Shown one piece after another: positions 36,436 to 47,349 of a stretch of DNA of 64,000 nt. Numbering within the stretch: position 1 is the first letter of the stretch; every line of letters begins with the position of its first letter. Location of the stretch: contig NC_065577.1 in NCBI RefSeq assembly GCF_937616625.2, positions 10,705,001-10,769,000 on the forward strand, in the 5' to 3' direction. A model generated the notes under the pieces. The model was not told the origin of the DNA, made no database searches, and saw only the letters and a program-made list of their open reading frames with translations. The stretch is from Mercurialis annua (Eukaryota; Streptophyta; Magnoliopsida; Malpighiales; Euphorbiaceae). The position numbers and the translations under genes are program-made.

Positions 36436-37358
36436 TGTATAACTCTTCTGAACTTCTTTTCGGTGGGATGTTCATGAAAAACCTTATCACAAATTCATGG
36501 TTTAGCTGTTTCCAAGTTTGAATGGTCCCCGCTCTTAGGCTATTGAACCATCGATGTGCTGTGTTACTAAGGGTCGTGGGAAATGTTTTGCAGAGTATCA
36601 CATCAGTTACATCCAGGAGGAACATCTTGTTGTATAATTTTGTGACGTGGTTTTCAGGGCACCCCGCTCCATTAAGTTTGTCAAAGTTTGGTATCTTGAA
36701 CCTTTCTGGTAACTTCTCAGCAAGGATTTTGGCGGCTAATGGTGACTTTCCTCGTGTAGGGCTTCTAGTGTTGATGTGCTCCCTAGCCTTATCTTCTGTT
36801 GCTAATTTCATGGCTTCCGCTATTAGCCTTTGTACTTCTAATAGGTCCATTCCTTCCATTGCTATCTTTGATTGTCTTCTTCTTCTTGTCTTCGGGGTGG
36901 CTTCTTTTATTTCTTTGTTCTTGTCCCAGTTGTCCTCCACTTCCTCTTTATTTCTTGGCCCTTCCCTGTCCTGATCCGTTGGTCATGTCGCCCCGTCACC
37001 AGAGGTTCCTCCTTCTCTATGCTATGTCCTCTTGGTCTTCGCTCATTCTTCTTCCGGATGTCCGCGATCTAAGCGCGTTGGTGGCTTCCTCTATTACCGT
37101 TGCTATGTCTGTTTAGAACCGCCTCATAGCTCCATCAATAGTCTGGTTAATCACCTCTTGTAGGGTAGGGTCAAAACTCCCTCCTTGCTTAGTCTCGGGC
37201 GTTCCGAATCCCTAGAAGTGAATCGGAGACGTACGTCCTGGCGGGGGTGGAGGTACTATGGTGTAGGAAGTATCGCCAGTTGTTTTTTGTAGGTTTGGGT
37301 TGAGCGGGCCTTTTTCTTTGGTTAATGGGTTTGGTGGGTTTTTATTGGTTTCCGTCAT
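36436..37358 (-). pseudogene. Ty3/gypsy gag (Tat/Retand-like), broken
   Basis: Gag forms the retroelement particle. A start ATG at 37,356-37,358 follows the primer site by about 40 bp and opens MTETNKNPPNPLTKEKGPLN. A stop near 37,214 and a frame change follow. The conserved part reads SPLAAKILAEKLPERFKIPN, then LCKTFPTTLSNTAHRWFNSL, and GTIQTWKQLNHEFVIRFF. That is the retrotransposon gag domain pattern (LPERFK.P...; F...L...A..WF..L..GSI.. W..L...F..QF). The coding text ends abruptly at KRSSEELYM where the Del/Tekay-like LTR was inserted. No nucleocapsid zinc knuckle or pol is present. Confidence 0.82.
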
Positions 37359-37399
37359 CTTTGGGATCCAATCACTAAATTTATATTGCGAACTAGGTT

Positions 37400-37417
37400 C
37401 CCACAAACGGCGCCAAA
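37400..37417 (-). other. primer-binding site of the gag-bearing element
   Basis: The minus strand reads TTTGGCGCCGTTTGTGGG straight after the LTR end ...ATCCATCA. TGGCGCCGTYTGTGGGAA is the common site in Tat-lineage elements (from memory). Confidence 0.7.
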
Positions 37418-37673
37418 TGATGGATCTGGAGATGATGTGAGATATGGAGGATATGCGTTACGTCTACCGGTGATTGTACTAAATTCTTGTACTAAACGAG
37501 GGTAAGGCCACTCCGATGCTTAAGTTAGTGAGGTTTAGATATAAGGTATATGATCTGATGAACGTAAATCCTAAAGTAGCGAGATCGTTACCTTTTATAG
37601 ATTTTCCCGTGACCCTTTACTTCTTAGCGATGTGGGACTTTGTGTTTTCCTAGTTTTCCATCAAGGACTATTT
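37418..37673 (-). repeat. 5' LTR of the gag-bearing element, 256 bp
   Basis: Short LTR with inverted ends TGATGG...CCATCA, adjoining the primer site. The partner copy begins near 34,507, so the element is minus-oriented. No clean TSD was found. Confidence 0.6.
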
Positions 37674-38248
37674 TGAATATTAGTTAAAATATGAACTATT
37701 GAAAAAACAAAAGGTCAATTGGATGCTTGAGGGTGCAATTGAAACTGAAAGACCATAATTTGGATAAACTTGGTGATTTTGCAACATGAGGGTGGGGCTA
37801 AAAGGTGGGGAGAGAGGGGGGGGGGGGGGTTCAGAGAATTAGCCTATATATGGCTAAATATCACTTTAGTCCTTGATGATTAATTAGTCACTTTAACCCA
37901 ATTACTTAATTGTCGACTGTAAACAATTATTATAACTGTCTCATAATTTCATGAAATTTCACCGATAAGTTCTTAAAATTATATCGCGGATATTAGTATT
38001 ACAAATATTATCCCGGAATTTATATTTTATTTTATATTAATTTTTTAAGATTTTCCTTGGTCCCGCTCAAACTCACTTTAGCGGATAATATTTTCCGAAC
38101 ATAATTATTATTTCTCGATAATTAAAATATACCCACTTCGGATATATTCTTTAATATTTTAACCTAAATTTGAATTTTCACGACTCAAAAGTTATTCAAT
38201 TAGGACACGTGACATGATTTAACGATGTAAAAATTGTGGGGTATTACA

Positions 38249-38520
38249 CAGAGCTAAATGTTCAGGGAATATCTAATTTTTGAGGAAAATCACACCAACA
38301 CTCCTAGCGAAACGACAATATAAAATAATATGAGACTGCATTTTTACCATACCGCAAAATGAACATAAATAATTCTCCACTGAGATAATAAAATGGGTCA
38401 CCGGAAAATTAAGAGAGGAAATCCTACTGCGAAAAATAAGTCAAATAAAAAACTTAACACGAGATGGTACTCAAGATTTTCAGACACGTTTAAACGGAAG
38501 AAGAGAAACAATATTTTATA
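38249..38520. other. AT-rich intergenic DNA
   Basis: No gene or element end other than the neighbouring boundaries is seen. Confidence 0.3.
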
Positions 38521-38805
38521 CTCTCTCCGGTCCATAATATTTGTCACATTTAGCTTTGACACAATAACTAAAAAACAATTAATATGTCTTAATTTGTAAA
38601 CACTTTTACTAAGTTAACTATACATTTTGAAACTTGTTTACATTTATGATTATCATTTTCATTTGTTTATTGTATTCTTTCAATAAATTAATGGGGAGCA
38701 AATATAGAAAAATAGCAATTAATGCTATTTTGATATTCTAACATGACAAATATTATGGACCAAAAATATTTTTCAAATGCGACAAATATTATGGATCAAA
38801 GGGAG
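38521..38805. mobile_element. Stowaway-type MITE
   Basis: Starts CTCTCTCCGGTCCATAATAT and ends with ATATTATGGATCAAAGGGAG. Flanked by TA dinucleotides, as for Tc1/mariner-derived Stowaway elements whose consensus begins CTCCCTCCGT. 285 bp, non-coding. An extra ACAAATATTATGGACCAAA copy lies just inside the right end. Confidence 0.88.
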
Positions 38806-39182
38806 TATATTATTAAGAAGAGAAACTATGTAGTTGTCATTAATATATGACAAAAAGCTTATTTTTATGATTAGCATTGAACTAAAATAATGAGTTGAAA
38901 CTTTTCGTTCATTTGAACTAATTAATTGAATTGGAGCCAATTAGAAATTTAAGCATATATGCCATCAAGTTTTATAAAAATATATGAAAAGCTACCATTC
39001 ATAAAAGAGAATTTTATCTTATAAGTAGTACTGCTTTTCACCACTATAAGCAATATGTATATAATGCAGTGCATTGTTGCTGCCCACAAGATTAAAAGAA
39101 ATTGTGATAAATGTTTATTTCTCCACTATAATCAGCTCATGATATGATTATTAGGATCCTGTAATTTTCAAGTTTTTAAAAA

Positions 39183-39602
39183 GGATTAATGTTTTAAAAG
39201 TATCAATAGTTTAAGGGTGATGTCCATTCTAACAATATTTTCAAAATAGCTTTATTTAGACTGATTTCGTGCTGTTTATGTTAAATATGATTATTTAAAA
39301 AAATTAAATTTTACCAATGTCAACATATTTATTCACAAATGTTGACATGTCACCTAAAAATCAAACCAAACTATTAGTCATTAAAACTCGGTTGGTCTAT
39401 TTTTTTTCTTTTGGTTAAATGCCATAAATGATTCGGTTTAAATTTTAGTTGACATGTCAGCATTTGTTGTTAATATATGTTGAATCAATATTTAAAAATG
39501 ACTATAATTAACACAATATATATAAAAACGAGCTAAATGAAGTGATTTAAAAATATTAGTTAGAATTAACTTCATCCGTAAACTACCAATAAAATATTAA
39601 GC
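39183..39602. mobile_element. MITE, probably Mutator-type, 420 bp
   Basis: Left end GGATTAATGTTTTAAAAGTA; the reverse complement of the right end reads GCTTAATATTTTATTGGTAG. The arms share ATTCTAACTAATATTTT-like text. Flanking 9-mers TTTTAAAAA and TTTTAAGTG match at 6 of 9. The interior has GTTGACATGTCA / TGACATGTCA-type inverted pieces. Confidence 0.6.
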
Positions 39603-40674
39603 TTTTAAGTGTGTGGATAAGAAAATTGAGGTGTTTTTCTTCTATCTTGTGTTTTATTCTTACCCTAGTATTAATTTGTTGTTGCATACTAATGGATATT
39701 GTTGAGTATAAAAACTTGCAAATGCTTTAATTATTTAATTGGGTGGTTCAACTTACTTCTTGAGGAAGTGGATTCAAGAAAGCTACATGGTTTAACTTAT
39801 ACAACAATAAATGAATTTCAGAATGGTAGACTGTGGAAAATATTATATTTATATTTAATTAGTGTTTTAGAGACTCGTGTGTACTAATGCTCAATTATAA
39901 TAGTCAGAGATAATTTTTTTGTTTTGGATAAATATAATATTCTCTCTTTTCTTTTTCCTCTTAGATAGAAAACCTTAACTATCAATGATGTATTTTTACC
40001 GTTGGCGGTAGCCATTCATTTTTTTCCTACTATATTTACATAAAATAAAATAAATAACCGATTTTTTTCATTTTTTTAATTTTGTTGGTAAATTTATCAA
40101 CGAAACCCATCATACCAATATATATCAAATCAAAAATCAGAGATAAATTAAAAAAATTCAAGACTGAAGATCAAATTATTTAAAGGTTATATTAATTTTT
40201 TTATTTTTCTTTTATTTTTTATACTTTTTATTAGAGAAAATAACAGAAAACCCAACAAAAATCTTTCTCTTTTCACTAATTACAATTTAACTTATAATGT
40301 TTTCACTGTTACCACTTCATAAACACCAACATTCTTCATCTATTTTCAACCACCACTACTTGATCTTCAAGGCTACACGTGTCCAACGAATTTATCCTCT
40401 ATCTTTCTAATTCCTTTCATATATTACGGTTCATGCCACCGTGCTTTTGACCTTCATCTCTTTGCTTGGCCGGAATTCACAGCTGATTTTTTTGCCGGAG
40501 TTCAACCACCACCACTTGAATAAATTCCTGTTTGTATTTGTGTATATATCAACAGGTTATGAGTATACATCCGGCGAAAAAGCTTCGTATTGTTCTATTG
40601 ATGCCTACAATAGAAGGTTTTCACTAGAAGATTTAGGATATGTTTTTCCATGGCTATTTAGGAATTATATGAAA
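39603..40674. other. intergenic DNA, no recognised gene
   Basis: A plus-strand ORF at 40,441-40,731 runs into the Helitron end and has no recognisable domain. CCACCACCACTT-rich text near 40,350 and 40,505 is not enough to call a gene. Confidence 0.35.
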
Positions 40675-40767
40675 CTAGGTCGATGCCCGCGCGGTGCGCG
40701 GCTGATATTAAATAATTTTAACTTTTTATGAAAATTATTTTAAATTGTGATTTATAAAATATTATTT

Positions 40768-40770
<3 letters not shown>

Positions 40771-40840
<70 letters not shown>
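40771..40840. repeat. (AT)35 microsatellite
   Basis: Seventy bases of uninterrupted AT dinucleotides just inside the 3' end of the Helitron. Confidence 0.97.
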
Positions 40841-40844
<4 letters not shown>

Positions 40845-41996
40845 TAATTTAATGTTATTAACATAACTTTAAATTACTTCATTTATATAACTTACATCAA
40901 ATTAAATTATCAATTTATTAATATCAATCAAATTAAATGATCAATTTATTAATATCAATAAAACTATTTCATTTATTAATATAATTAAATTTATTTATTA
41001 AAATTTTTACAGAAACTCAACATACTAAATACTTATTAATGTTTTTAATATATTAAAACTCTTGAAACTCATGACCATTTAGCTTTTAATATATATCAGC
41101 TTAAATGCAAGTAATTAATTTTAAAAAATATATTATATTTTATAATTATGAATAACATTTTTAATCTCTTCAAATTTTATAACTTCAAAACATCAATAAA
41201 ATAAATGGATTTTGTAATTTTTAAACATCAATAAAAACACCTCAAATTTCATAACAATAAATTTTTTATGGTTCTATAAATATAAATTATAGTTAATTAA
41301 ATTATATTTCAAAAACAAATCTTATTATTAAAATAAAATTTTGTAATTAAAAAAATTAATTTATATAATATTACTTTAAGTATTTATACTGTTCAATTAA
41401 GAAATTTCTTAATTTACTGTATTTAAATTAAGTTTAAAATGATTGATATAGAAAGTCTTTATTTATATAACTTACATTCAATTAAATTATTTAATTTATT
41501 AATATAAATACATTTTATAATTACATATTACATATATATATATATATAGTTGAAAATAGATTAATTGTATGAACGGTTAAAATTTCATAATTTAAATAAA
41601 ACATAATTGGCAACTCCAAATTGAATTTTCTCGCAAAAAGCAAAACACTCCATCAAAATTATTATTTTAGATCATACAAACATAACGGATTAGATTTTAG
41701 AATTAGAATGTATAAAGAAGTTGGAAAATGTAAAATCCAGACATTATAGGGATCCATCTCCTACAATTATTTCTCTAAATCCTAATCAACAGCAGCTAAC
41801 CAACAGCAGAAATTCTTAATAGAAGCATAATATGTATAGTGAAAATTAATGTGAGTACCACCAAAAAAAACTGTAAAAGAATAACTAAAAAAGAAACACA
41901 ATAAAGGTCAAAATCAACTAATTACAAAAGCCACAAAACGATAACACATTCAACAACATTAGGCATAGAGCAAATTATTTAGAACATTTTGTTTTC

Positions 41997-42185
41997 TTGT
42001 ATAAACTTCAACCAGATTATTTGTCTTCAGAAATTATAATCAAAAAGCAAATTGATATTTGTAATTTTGGTACAATAACTTCAAATTGTCCTTTAGGCTT
42101 CTATAAACCTTGCTGTGATTCATCAAATGAAGTTGAAAAAACATGTCATATTCAAGATTCAGACTTAAATAATGTTCAGATGTAG
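41997..42185 (+). other. ORF of unknown origin inside the Helitron
   Basis: Sixty-two codons reading through ICNFGTITSNCPLGFYKPCC and SSNEVEKTCHIQ. It is cysteine-containing and less AT-skewed than its surroundings, so it may be a captured gene piece. I do not recognise the family. It runs antisense to the Helitron. Confidence 0.25.
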
Positions 42186-42504
42186 TTCAAATTTTACTCG
42201 ACCTCAATATTTTCAATCTCATGTGTAAACCTTTCCTGCAAATTACCTGTGTCATACTTGAAATCTTAGACAGGTTTTCTTTTTTGAAGAATTTCCTTAC
42301 ATGATAAGAATATACGGTGCCCGATAAATACAATTTTTGTATACCTATTAAGTTTAGCACATATCTAAATTCAGGATAACAAATTGAAAAATAGTAGAAA
42401 ATTTAAAGAAACATCACTTTCAGCATAAACAGATCATGAATTGAATAATTACATTACAGTTATTTACTCAGCTATCCTAGAAGCCACCAAAATTAAAAAA
42501 TAAA

Positions 42505-42793
42505 GGGTTAAATGCTAATTCATACACCAACTTTGACCTAATTTGCAATTACAACATAAACTTTAAAACTTGGCAATGTCAGTAACCAACTTTACACTTT
42601 TGGCAAATCGGTACACCAAACTCAAAAAACACTAACGTGGACATTGTAATAAACCGCCATTTGTCGTTTTATGATTGGTCGGTGTACCAATTTGCCAAGA
42701 AATGAAAGTTGGTTACCGACATTGCCAAGTTTAAAAGTTTATGTTGTAATTGCAAATTAGGTCAAAGTTGGTGTATGAATTTGCATTTAACCC
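42505..42793. mobile_element. Mutator-type MITE, 289 bp, exact 9-bp TSD
   Basis: Starts GGGTTAAATGCTAATTCATA, ends TGCATTTAACCC. The arms are about 110 bp and contain AATTTGCAATTACAACATAA and its inverse. Exact target duplications AAAAATAAA lie at 42,496-42,504 and 42,794-42,802. It belongs to the same family as 62,109-62,338. It is nested in the Helitron. Confidence 0.9.
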
Positions 42794-43719
42794 AAAAATA
42801 AATGAGATGAGACAATACTTATAAAGTTCATGCTACTTATATATAGATTATATATTGCTGAAATAAATAGAGCAATGGAAAAAAGAATATCAAAAGAAAA
42901 AAACCGGTAGAATAGAAGAACTTACCTGAAGGAAGACGAAGAATTTGTTTAAAGAGAAACGGTGGGATAAGAAAGTTAAAGAGTTTAAAATATAATATAA
43001 GACAGAGAATTTAAAAGCATCAACATGTGTTTAAGAAAGTTGAGATTTATAAGAGTCCACATAGCTGAAATAAACAATGGAATATAGAAACTCAACAATT
43101 TCTACCGGAATAGGAAGCTGAACAGATTAAATTTTGTGTTTAAGAAGAATCCACATAGCGTACATGGAGAAGTCCACATGGCGAAATATTGTTAACTTTC
43201 TTTTAGAGTTCAGGATTATAGTATAGTATAGATTAGAAAAAGAAAATGATATTTTATTTTTTTTAAATTGTCATTATTCTTCTTGATTTAATGGTGTACA
43301 TATAGCACTTGAATTTATGTTTCAGTTGCTAATTGTTCAATTCAAAAATTTTAATTTATGATTTAATGGATGTTTTTAGTTTTTGATTTTGGTGAATAAT
43401 TTCACGGTTTGGTTTGGAGCTACTAATTATGACACTCAATTTTTTTGGTTTGGGACTGCTAATTATGACACTCAATTCTTTTTCATTCTAAAATGATTAT
43501 TTAATTAAACTTTTATTTAATTAAATATTAAATATTTATATTAATGTTTTTTAAAAAAACTCAAATTATTATAATTTATTTATATATTTTAATTATAGAA
43601 CGAATCAAAAATAATTTATTCTACATAAAATTTATAAAAAAATTAATTTTAAATTTATAAACTATATATTAAAATATACTATTGTCAAATTACGTTGAAA
43701 ATTGAAAAAATTATCAAAC

Positions 43720-44810
43720 ATATAATTTGATACATTGCTGATATATATTTGATACATCAGTGATACATATATGATACATTTTCGATATATATATATTTGA
43801 TACATTTCCAATACATATACGATACATCTCAGATACATATGCGATATATATCAAAAATTGGTCCATCTTCAAATATTTGAAATTAAAAATAAAAACACCC
43901 ATGATACCAAAATTTAAACTTTTCTACCATATTTCCATAATTATCTCAACAGCCAAGCAACCCCCATATATGTATTTTATTTTTTGACTTTAATTGTAAT
44001 CTAATTTTTTTTTTATATATGATGGATACATCTCCGATACATATTTGATACATCTTCCATACATATTTTTGATACATATCTGATACATCTTTGATTCATT
44101 TTTGATACATCTTTTATTCATCTCCGACACATGTTTGATATATGATCGTTCAAACACTTTTTCTTGTGTTTTAATACATATTTGATACATTTTTAATTAT
44201 TATCTGTTCTTTATCAATTTAATTAAATCAATCGACAAATTTGATCGGTTTGACATATAATTTATACATGATATATACATTTATTTATATGTATTTTATA
44301 GATACATCATAGATACATAGTTTATACATGATAAATACATTTTTACTACACAATTTATACATGATAGATACATATTTGATACATTAATTGAATTAACTAA
44401 TTAATTTGATTGGTTCGTTTTTATATTTAGAAAATCTTATAAACATATATGTAATAATACTAATTAAAATGAACTAATTAGTTCATTTTAATTAGTATTA
44501 TTATATTTATGATTTTACATATATTTGATCGGTTCATTTTCATGATTTTACCGAAAGTCCAAGGTGGAAGAAAGGGAAAAAAACGAGTAGAAGTGCAAAA
44601 TATTCGATAAATATTTGATACATCTCAGATACACAATAGATACATCGCTGATACATAATTTATACACGATAGATATATTTTTAAATGTATTTAAATAGAT
44701 ACATGATAGATACATTTTTCCTAAATTTATATACTGTATATTTTTAAAAAATATATATTTAATAGATACATTGCTGATACATATTTTATACATGATAAAT
44801 ATATTTTTAA
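43720..44810. repeat. GATACAT-rich degenerate repeat tract
   Basis: The 7-mer GATACAT (with GATTCAT and GATATAT variants) recurs dozens of times at spacings of about 11-20 bp, in runs such as TTGATACATCTTCCATACAT. The minus strand therefore translates into MYQICIK-like strings, which are by-products of the repeat. AT-rich spacers separate three clusters (43,726-43,850; 44,020-44,190; 44,260-44,790). Confidence 0.8.
44452..44503. repeat. 52-bp perfect palindrome
   Basis: The half-site TAATAATACTAATTAAAATG plus AACTAA is followed by its exact reverse complement with no loop. It sits inside the GATACAT tract. Confidence 0.9.
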
Positions 44811-46229
44811 AATATATAAAATAGATGCATTGTTAATACAAATTTTTAATTATTTTATTTTGTATTTTTATATTTTTAAAATTTGATTATTTTTTTAAAA
44901 TATATTTATATTTATATTTTTAAAATTTAATTATTTTATTAAATATATTTACATTTTTAATATTAAAATTAAAATTTATATTATATATAATAAATAAAAT
45001 AAATTTTAAATATAATTTAACATAAATATTTCATATTTAAATAAACATTTATTAAAATAAAAAACAATTACTTAAAAAAGCACGCATGCATCAGTTTAGT
45101 ACTGATGCATGACTTAGTAGGGCTGACCTATGTGTCAGCCCTACATGGCCTGACGCGCGTCAAGTCAGACCCACATCAAACCTGACGCGCATCAGTTTTT
45201 TTAGTAATAGATTTTTTAATATAAAAATATATATTTAGAAGAAAAAAAATCCATGTGTCAATAGTGGATAGTTTCTATTTATTATTGTAGAGAAAGAAGA
45301 AAGAATCTTTAATAATACACGTATCTCTATTCTAATGGAATGGTTCTAATGAAAACTTTTTGTGTTTTATGGTAAGAATGATAAATAGGTGATATAAGTG
45401 GTAATGTGTGTAAATGCATGTTACTTTTGTTGTATTTTTGTGATTTACTCTTTTTATTATGGTGATGATTATTTTTTTTTTTGAAAATTTTGTTGCCTTT
45501 ATATATCAAAAGATTTTTTGTCTTTCTATATCGAAAGATATGTTTGTTGTTTTTTATGAGGTTTTGGTGAGATTTTTGTTAGACAACAAAGAATTGGATT
45601 CTTACGATTGTAGAACAGTTATGTAATTTTAATTTTAATTTTATAAGGCAATCTGCGAACAAAACTTTACTTCTTATTCTATGTCAGGTTATTAGAAATA
45701 GTTATACCCTTTTTAAATTCTTACACTTGTAATTTCTTGATATTAATAGAATATTATTTTGATTGTCAAAAAGAAAATATAATATTGCATACATAATTTT
45801 TAAGAATGTACTAATGCTCAATGATGATAGTCAATGATAATTTTGCCGATTTTGAATGAATGATTTAAAAACTTTTTAAAATTTCCTGATCAATTTATAT
45901 TTTGTTATGAATAAATTATAAAAGTTTATTTTGGTCTTTCGTAAAGTATTAGGGCTTAAATTGTAATTTTAACTATCTGTTTATAAACTTTCTTTTAAAT
46001 TGGATTTAATTTGTCATTTATAACTTAATTGAAAAATTTAGACAGTTGTGTCAAAAAAAATTAAAGTTTTTTAATCAATTTACTTTTTTTATAAAATATA
46101 TTTTAAATGTCTTTTTAATCTAAATTATTGATTAACCATTTATTAACTAACAGTGTACTAAAAACACAGTCATTGGTATACTTTTAGTACACCATTGGTT
46201 AAATAGCAAAAAAAAATAAATTAAACAAC
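44811..46229. other. AT-rich intergenic DNA with two hairpins
   Basis: At 45,085-45,111, CATGCATCAGT / ACTGATGCATG pair around a 5-base loop. At 45,119-45,142, AGGGCTGAC / GTCAGCCCT pair around 6 bases. They are followed by the dyad TGACGCGCGTCA. No gene was seen. Confidence 0.5.
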
Positions 46230-46640
46230 AGTTAACTAACGTTTTTATTAATAATATATTCAAAATAACATTTATTACAAGTTACTAAACGGTTTACCTA
46301 ATGCTAACTATTGGTTCTCATAAGCATTTCTTTAAACACTTAGACTGCAGGCAGTGCAACACCAAAAATTGAACCACCATCACAATCACCACCGTTGTTC
46401 ACAAAAAAAAAACCAGTTAACTAACGATTAGTTAAATAGCAACAAAATAAATTTTATTACAAAAGGTCCACCACCTTTGGCAACGACAACCAGTTAACTA
46501 ATGATTTTATTAGTAATATATTGAAAATAAAATTTATTACAAAGTTACCCAACGGTTTATCCGGTGGACATTAGTTTCCCAACACTAAAAAAAATTACAA
46601 TTCTCATAAGCATTTCTTCAAACACCTAGAGTGCAGGCAA
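46230..46640. repeat. ~260-bp imperfect direct duplication
   Basis: The text at about 46,245-46,360 (AATAATATATTCAAAATAA, then TTCTCATAAGCATTTCTTTA and GACTGCAGGCA) recurs at about 46,505-46,640 with small changes. The second copy ends close to the solo LTR at 46,677. Confidence 0.65.
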
Positions 46641-47349
46641 AACATTGATTCTATCTATACAATCACGACAATCTATTGTTAGAGAATTTTCACTCGCTAA
46701 CTTGTAGTACTCGACAAGTCGAGGTCGAACCCACAAGGACAAGAGGTTTAAAGTGAACGAACACGGATTTTAAAATTCGATTCGGAAAGCAACAAGTAAA
46801 TTGATTTGAAGTAATAACTACGAAACTTTAAAATCAATAAAATCAACAATTTACTACTAAGCAAGCAATTAAATAACTAAACGATCAAATATTAAACGGG
46901 AAAAACAAATAGGTGGAAGGCGTTTAGAGGTTTCTAACTAGGTTTGAAAACGTTCCTAGGTAACCGGGGTTGATTTGGTAAATTGGTTTGGGTCAAGTCT
47001 TTCTAAAATGCCTAATCCGCTCTCTCGAGTCCGCAATTAGAGCTAATTGAAATTAAATTAATACCGCGAAATCTAAATCGCTCTCGCGTAATTAGATTTC
47101 GATGATACTAATTGAATCCAATCACGAAGCTAACCTATAACCGATTAAGCCCTAAACCGCTCTCGCATGATTAAGCCCTAATTAAGTGATTTGCTAATTC
47201 CGGGTAATTAAGTGACTCTCGCCTAATTAATTAACCTTTTAACCTAGGAATAGGGGATCAATCTATCATAGGCATTAAGCACACAAATCACTACAAACCC
47301 TCATACTCAATCAAACCCTAATCAACTGATAACAATCAACCTTCATTAA

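Larger units (their letters stand above)
33974..37844. mobile_element. Mutator-type MITE split by retroelement insertions, TSD TATATATGG
   Basis: Starts GGCTAATCCTCTGAAA and ends TTCAGAGAATTAGCC. Exact 9-bp target duplications TATATATGG lie at 33,965-33,973 and 37,845-37,853. The arms (33,974-34,140 and about 37,690-37,844) are inverted copies of each other and match the MITE at 26,661-27,164 (CACCCTCA / TGAGGGTGCAATTGAAA). The space between the arms is filled by a gag-bearing element that itself contains a Del/Tekay-like LTR. Confidence 0.85.
30800..38248 (-). mobile_element. Del/Tekay-like LTR carrying nested insertions
   Basis: On the minus strand it starts TGTAATACCCCACAATTTTT at 38,248. 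It continues through 37,854, 33,973-33,327 and 31,475 down to about 30,800, roughly 1.7 kb once insertions are removed. The inner part carries three CCCGAGAG...CCGAGTT blocks (30,920-31,070), reverse of the AACTCGGTG...CTCGGGAC blocks in the plus-oriented copies. The 3' end (GTGACA) is missing next to the Tat LTR. It was split by a solo LTR and by a MITE. Confidence 0.65.
40675..43232 (-). mobile_element. non-autonomous Helitron, about 2.6 kb
   Basis: On the minus strand the element starts TCTATACTATACTATAATCC (43,232 downwards). It ends with a GC-rich hairpin CCGCGC-ACC-GCGCGG, an 8-base spacer and CTAG at 40,675-40,678. The insertion site is between A and T: plus strand A40674 before CTAG and T43233 after the 5' end. 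These are the diagnostic Helitron features: 5' TC, 3' hairpin plus CTRR, A^T target and no TSD. No Rep/helicase ORF is present, so it depends on an autonomous partner. It contains an (AT)35 microsatellite and a MITE. Confidence 0.85.

Noticed and set aside
34796..36440. TGTAT at 34,796-34,800 and 36,436-36,440 as TSD of the plus-strand Del/Tekay-like LTR
   Set aside because: The left copy would be followed by TTCTTGC rather than the required TG start, and the gag frame does not resume there, so the match may be chance or follow a later deletion.
36522..37116. Overlapping plus-strand ORFs of 150 and 105 codons
   Set aside because: They are antisense shadows of the minus-strand gag, which has clear gag motifs and an adjoining primer site.
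43714..44793. Minus-strand ORFs with repeated MYQICIK-like strings
   Set aside because: Direct by-product of the GATACAT repeat; no conserved protein expected.
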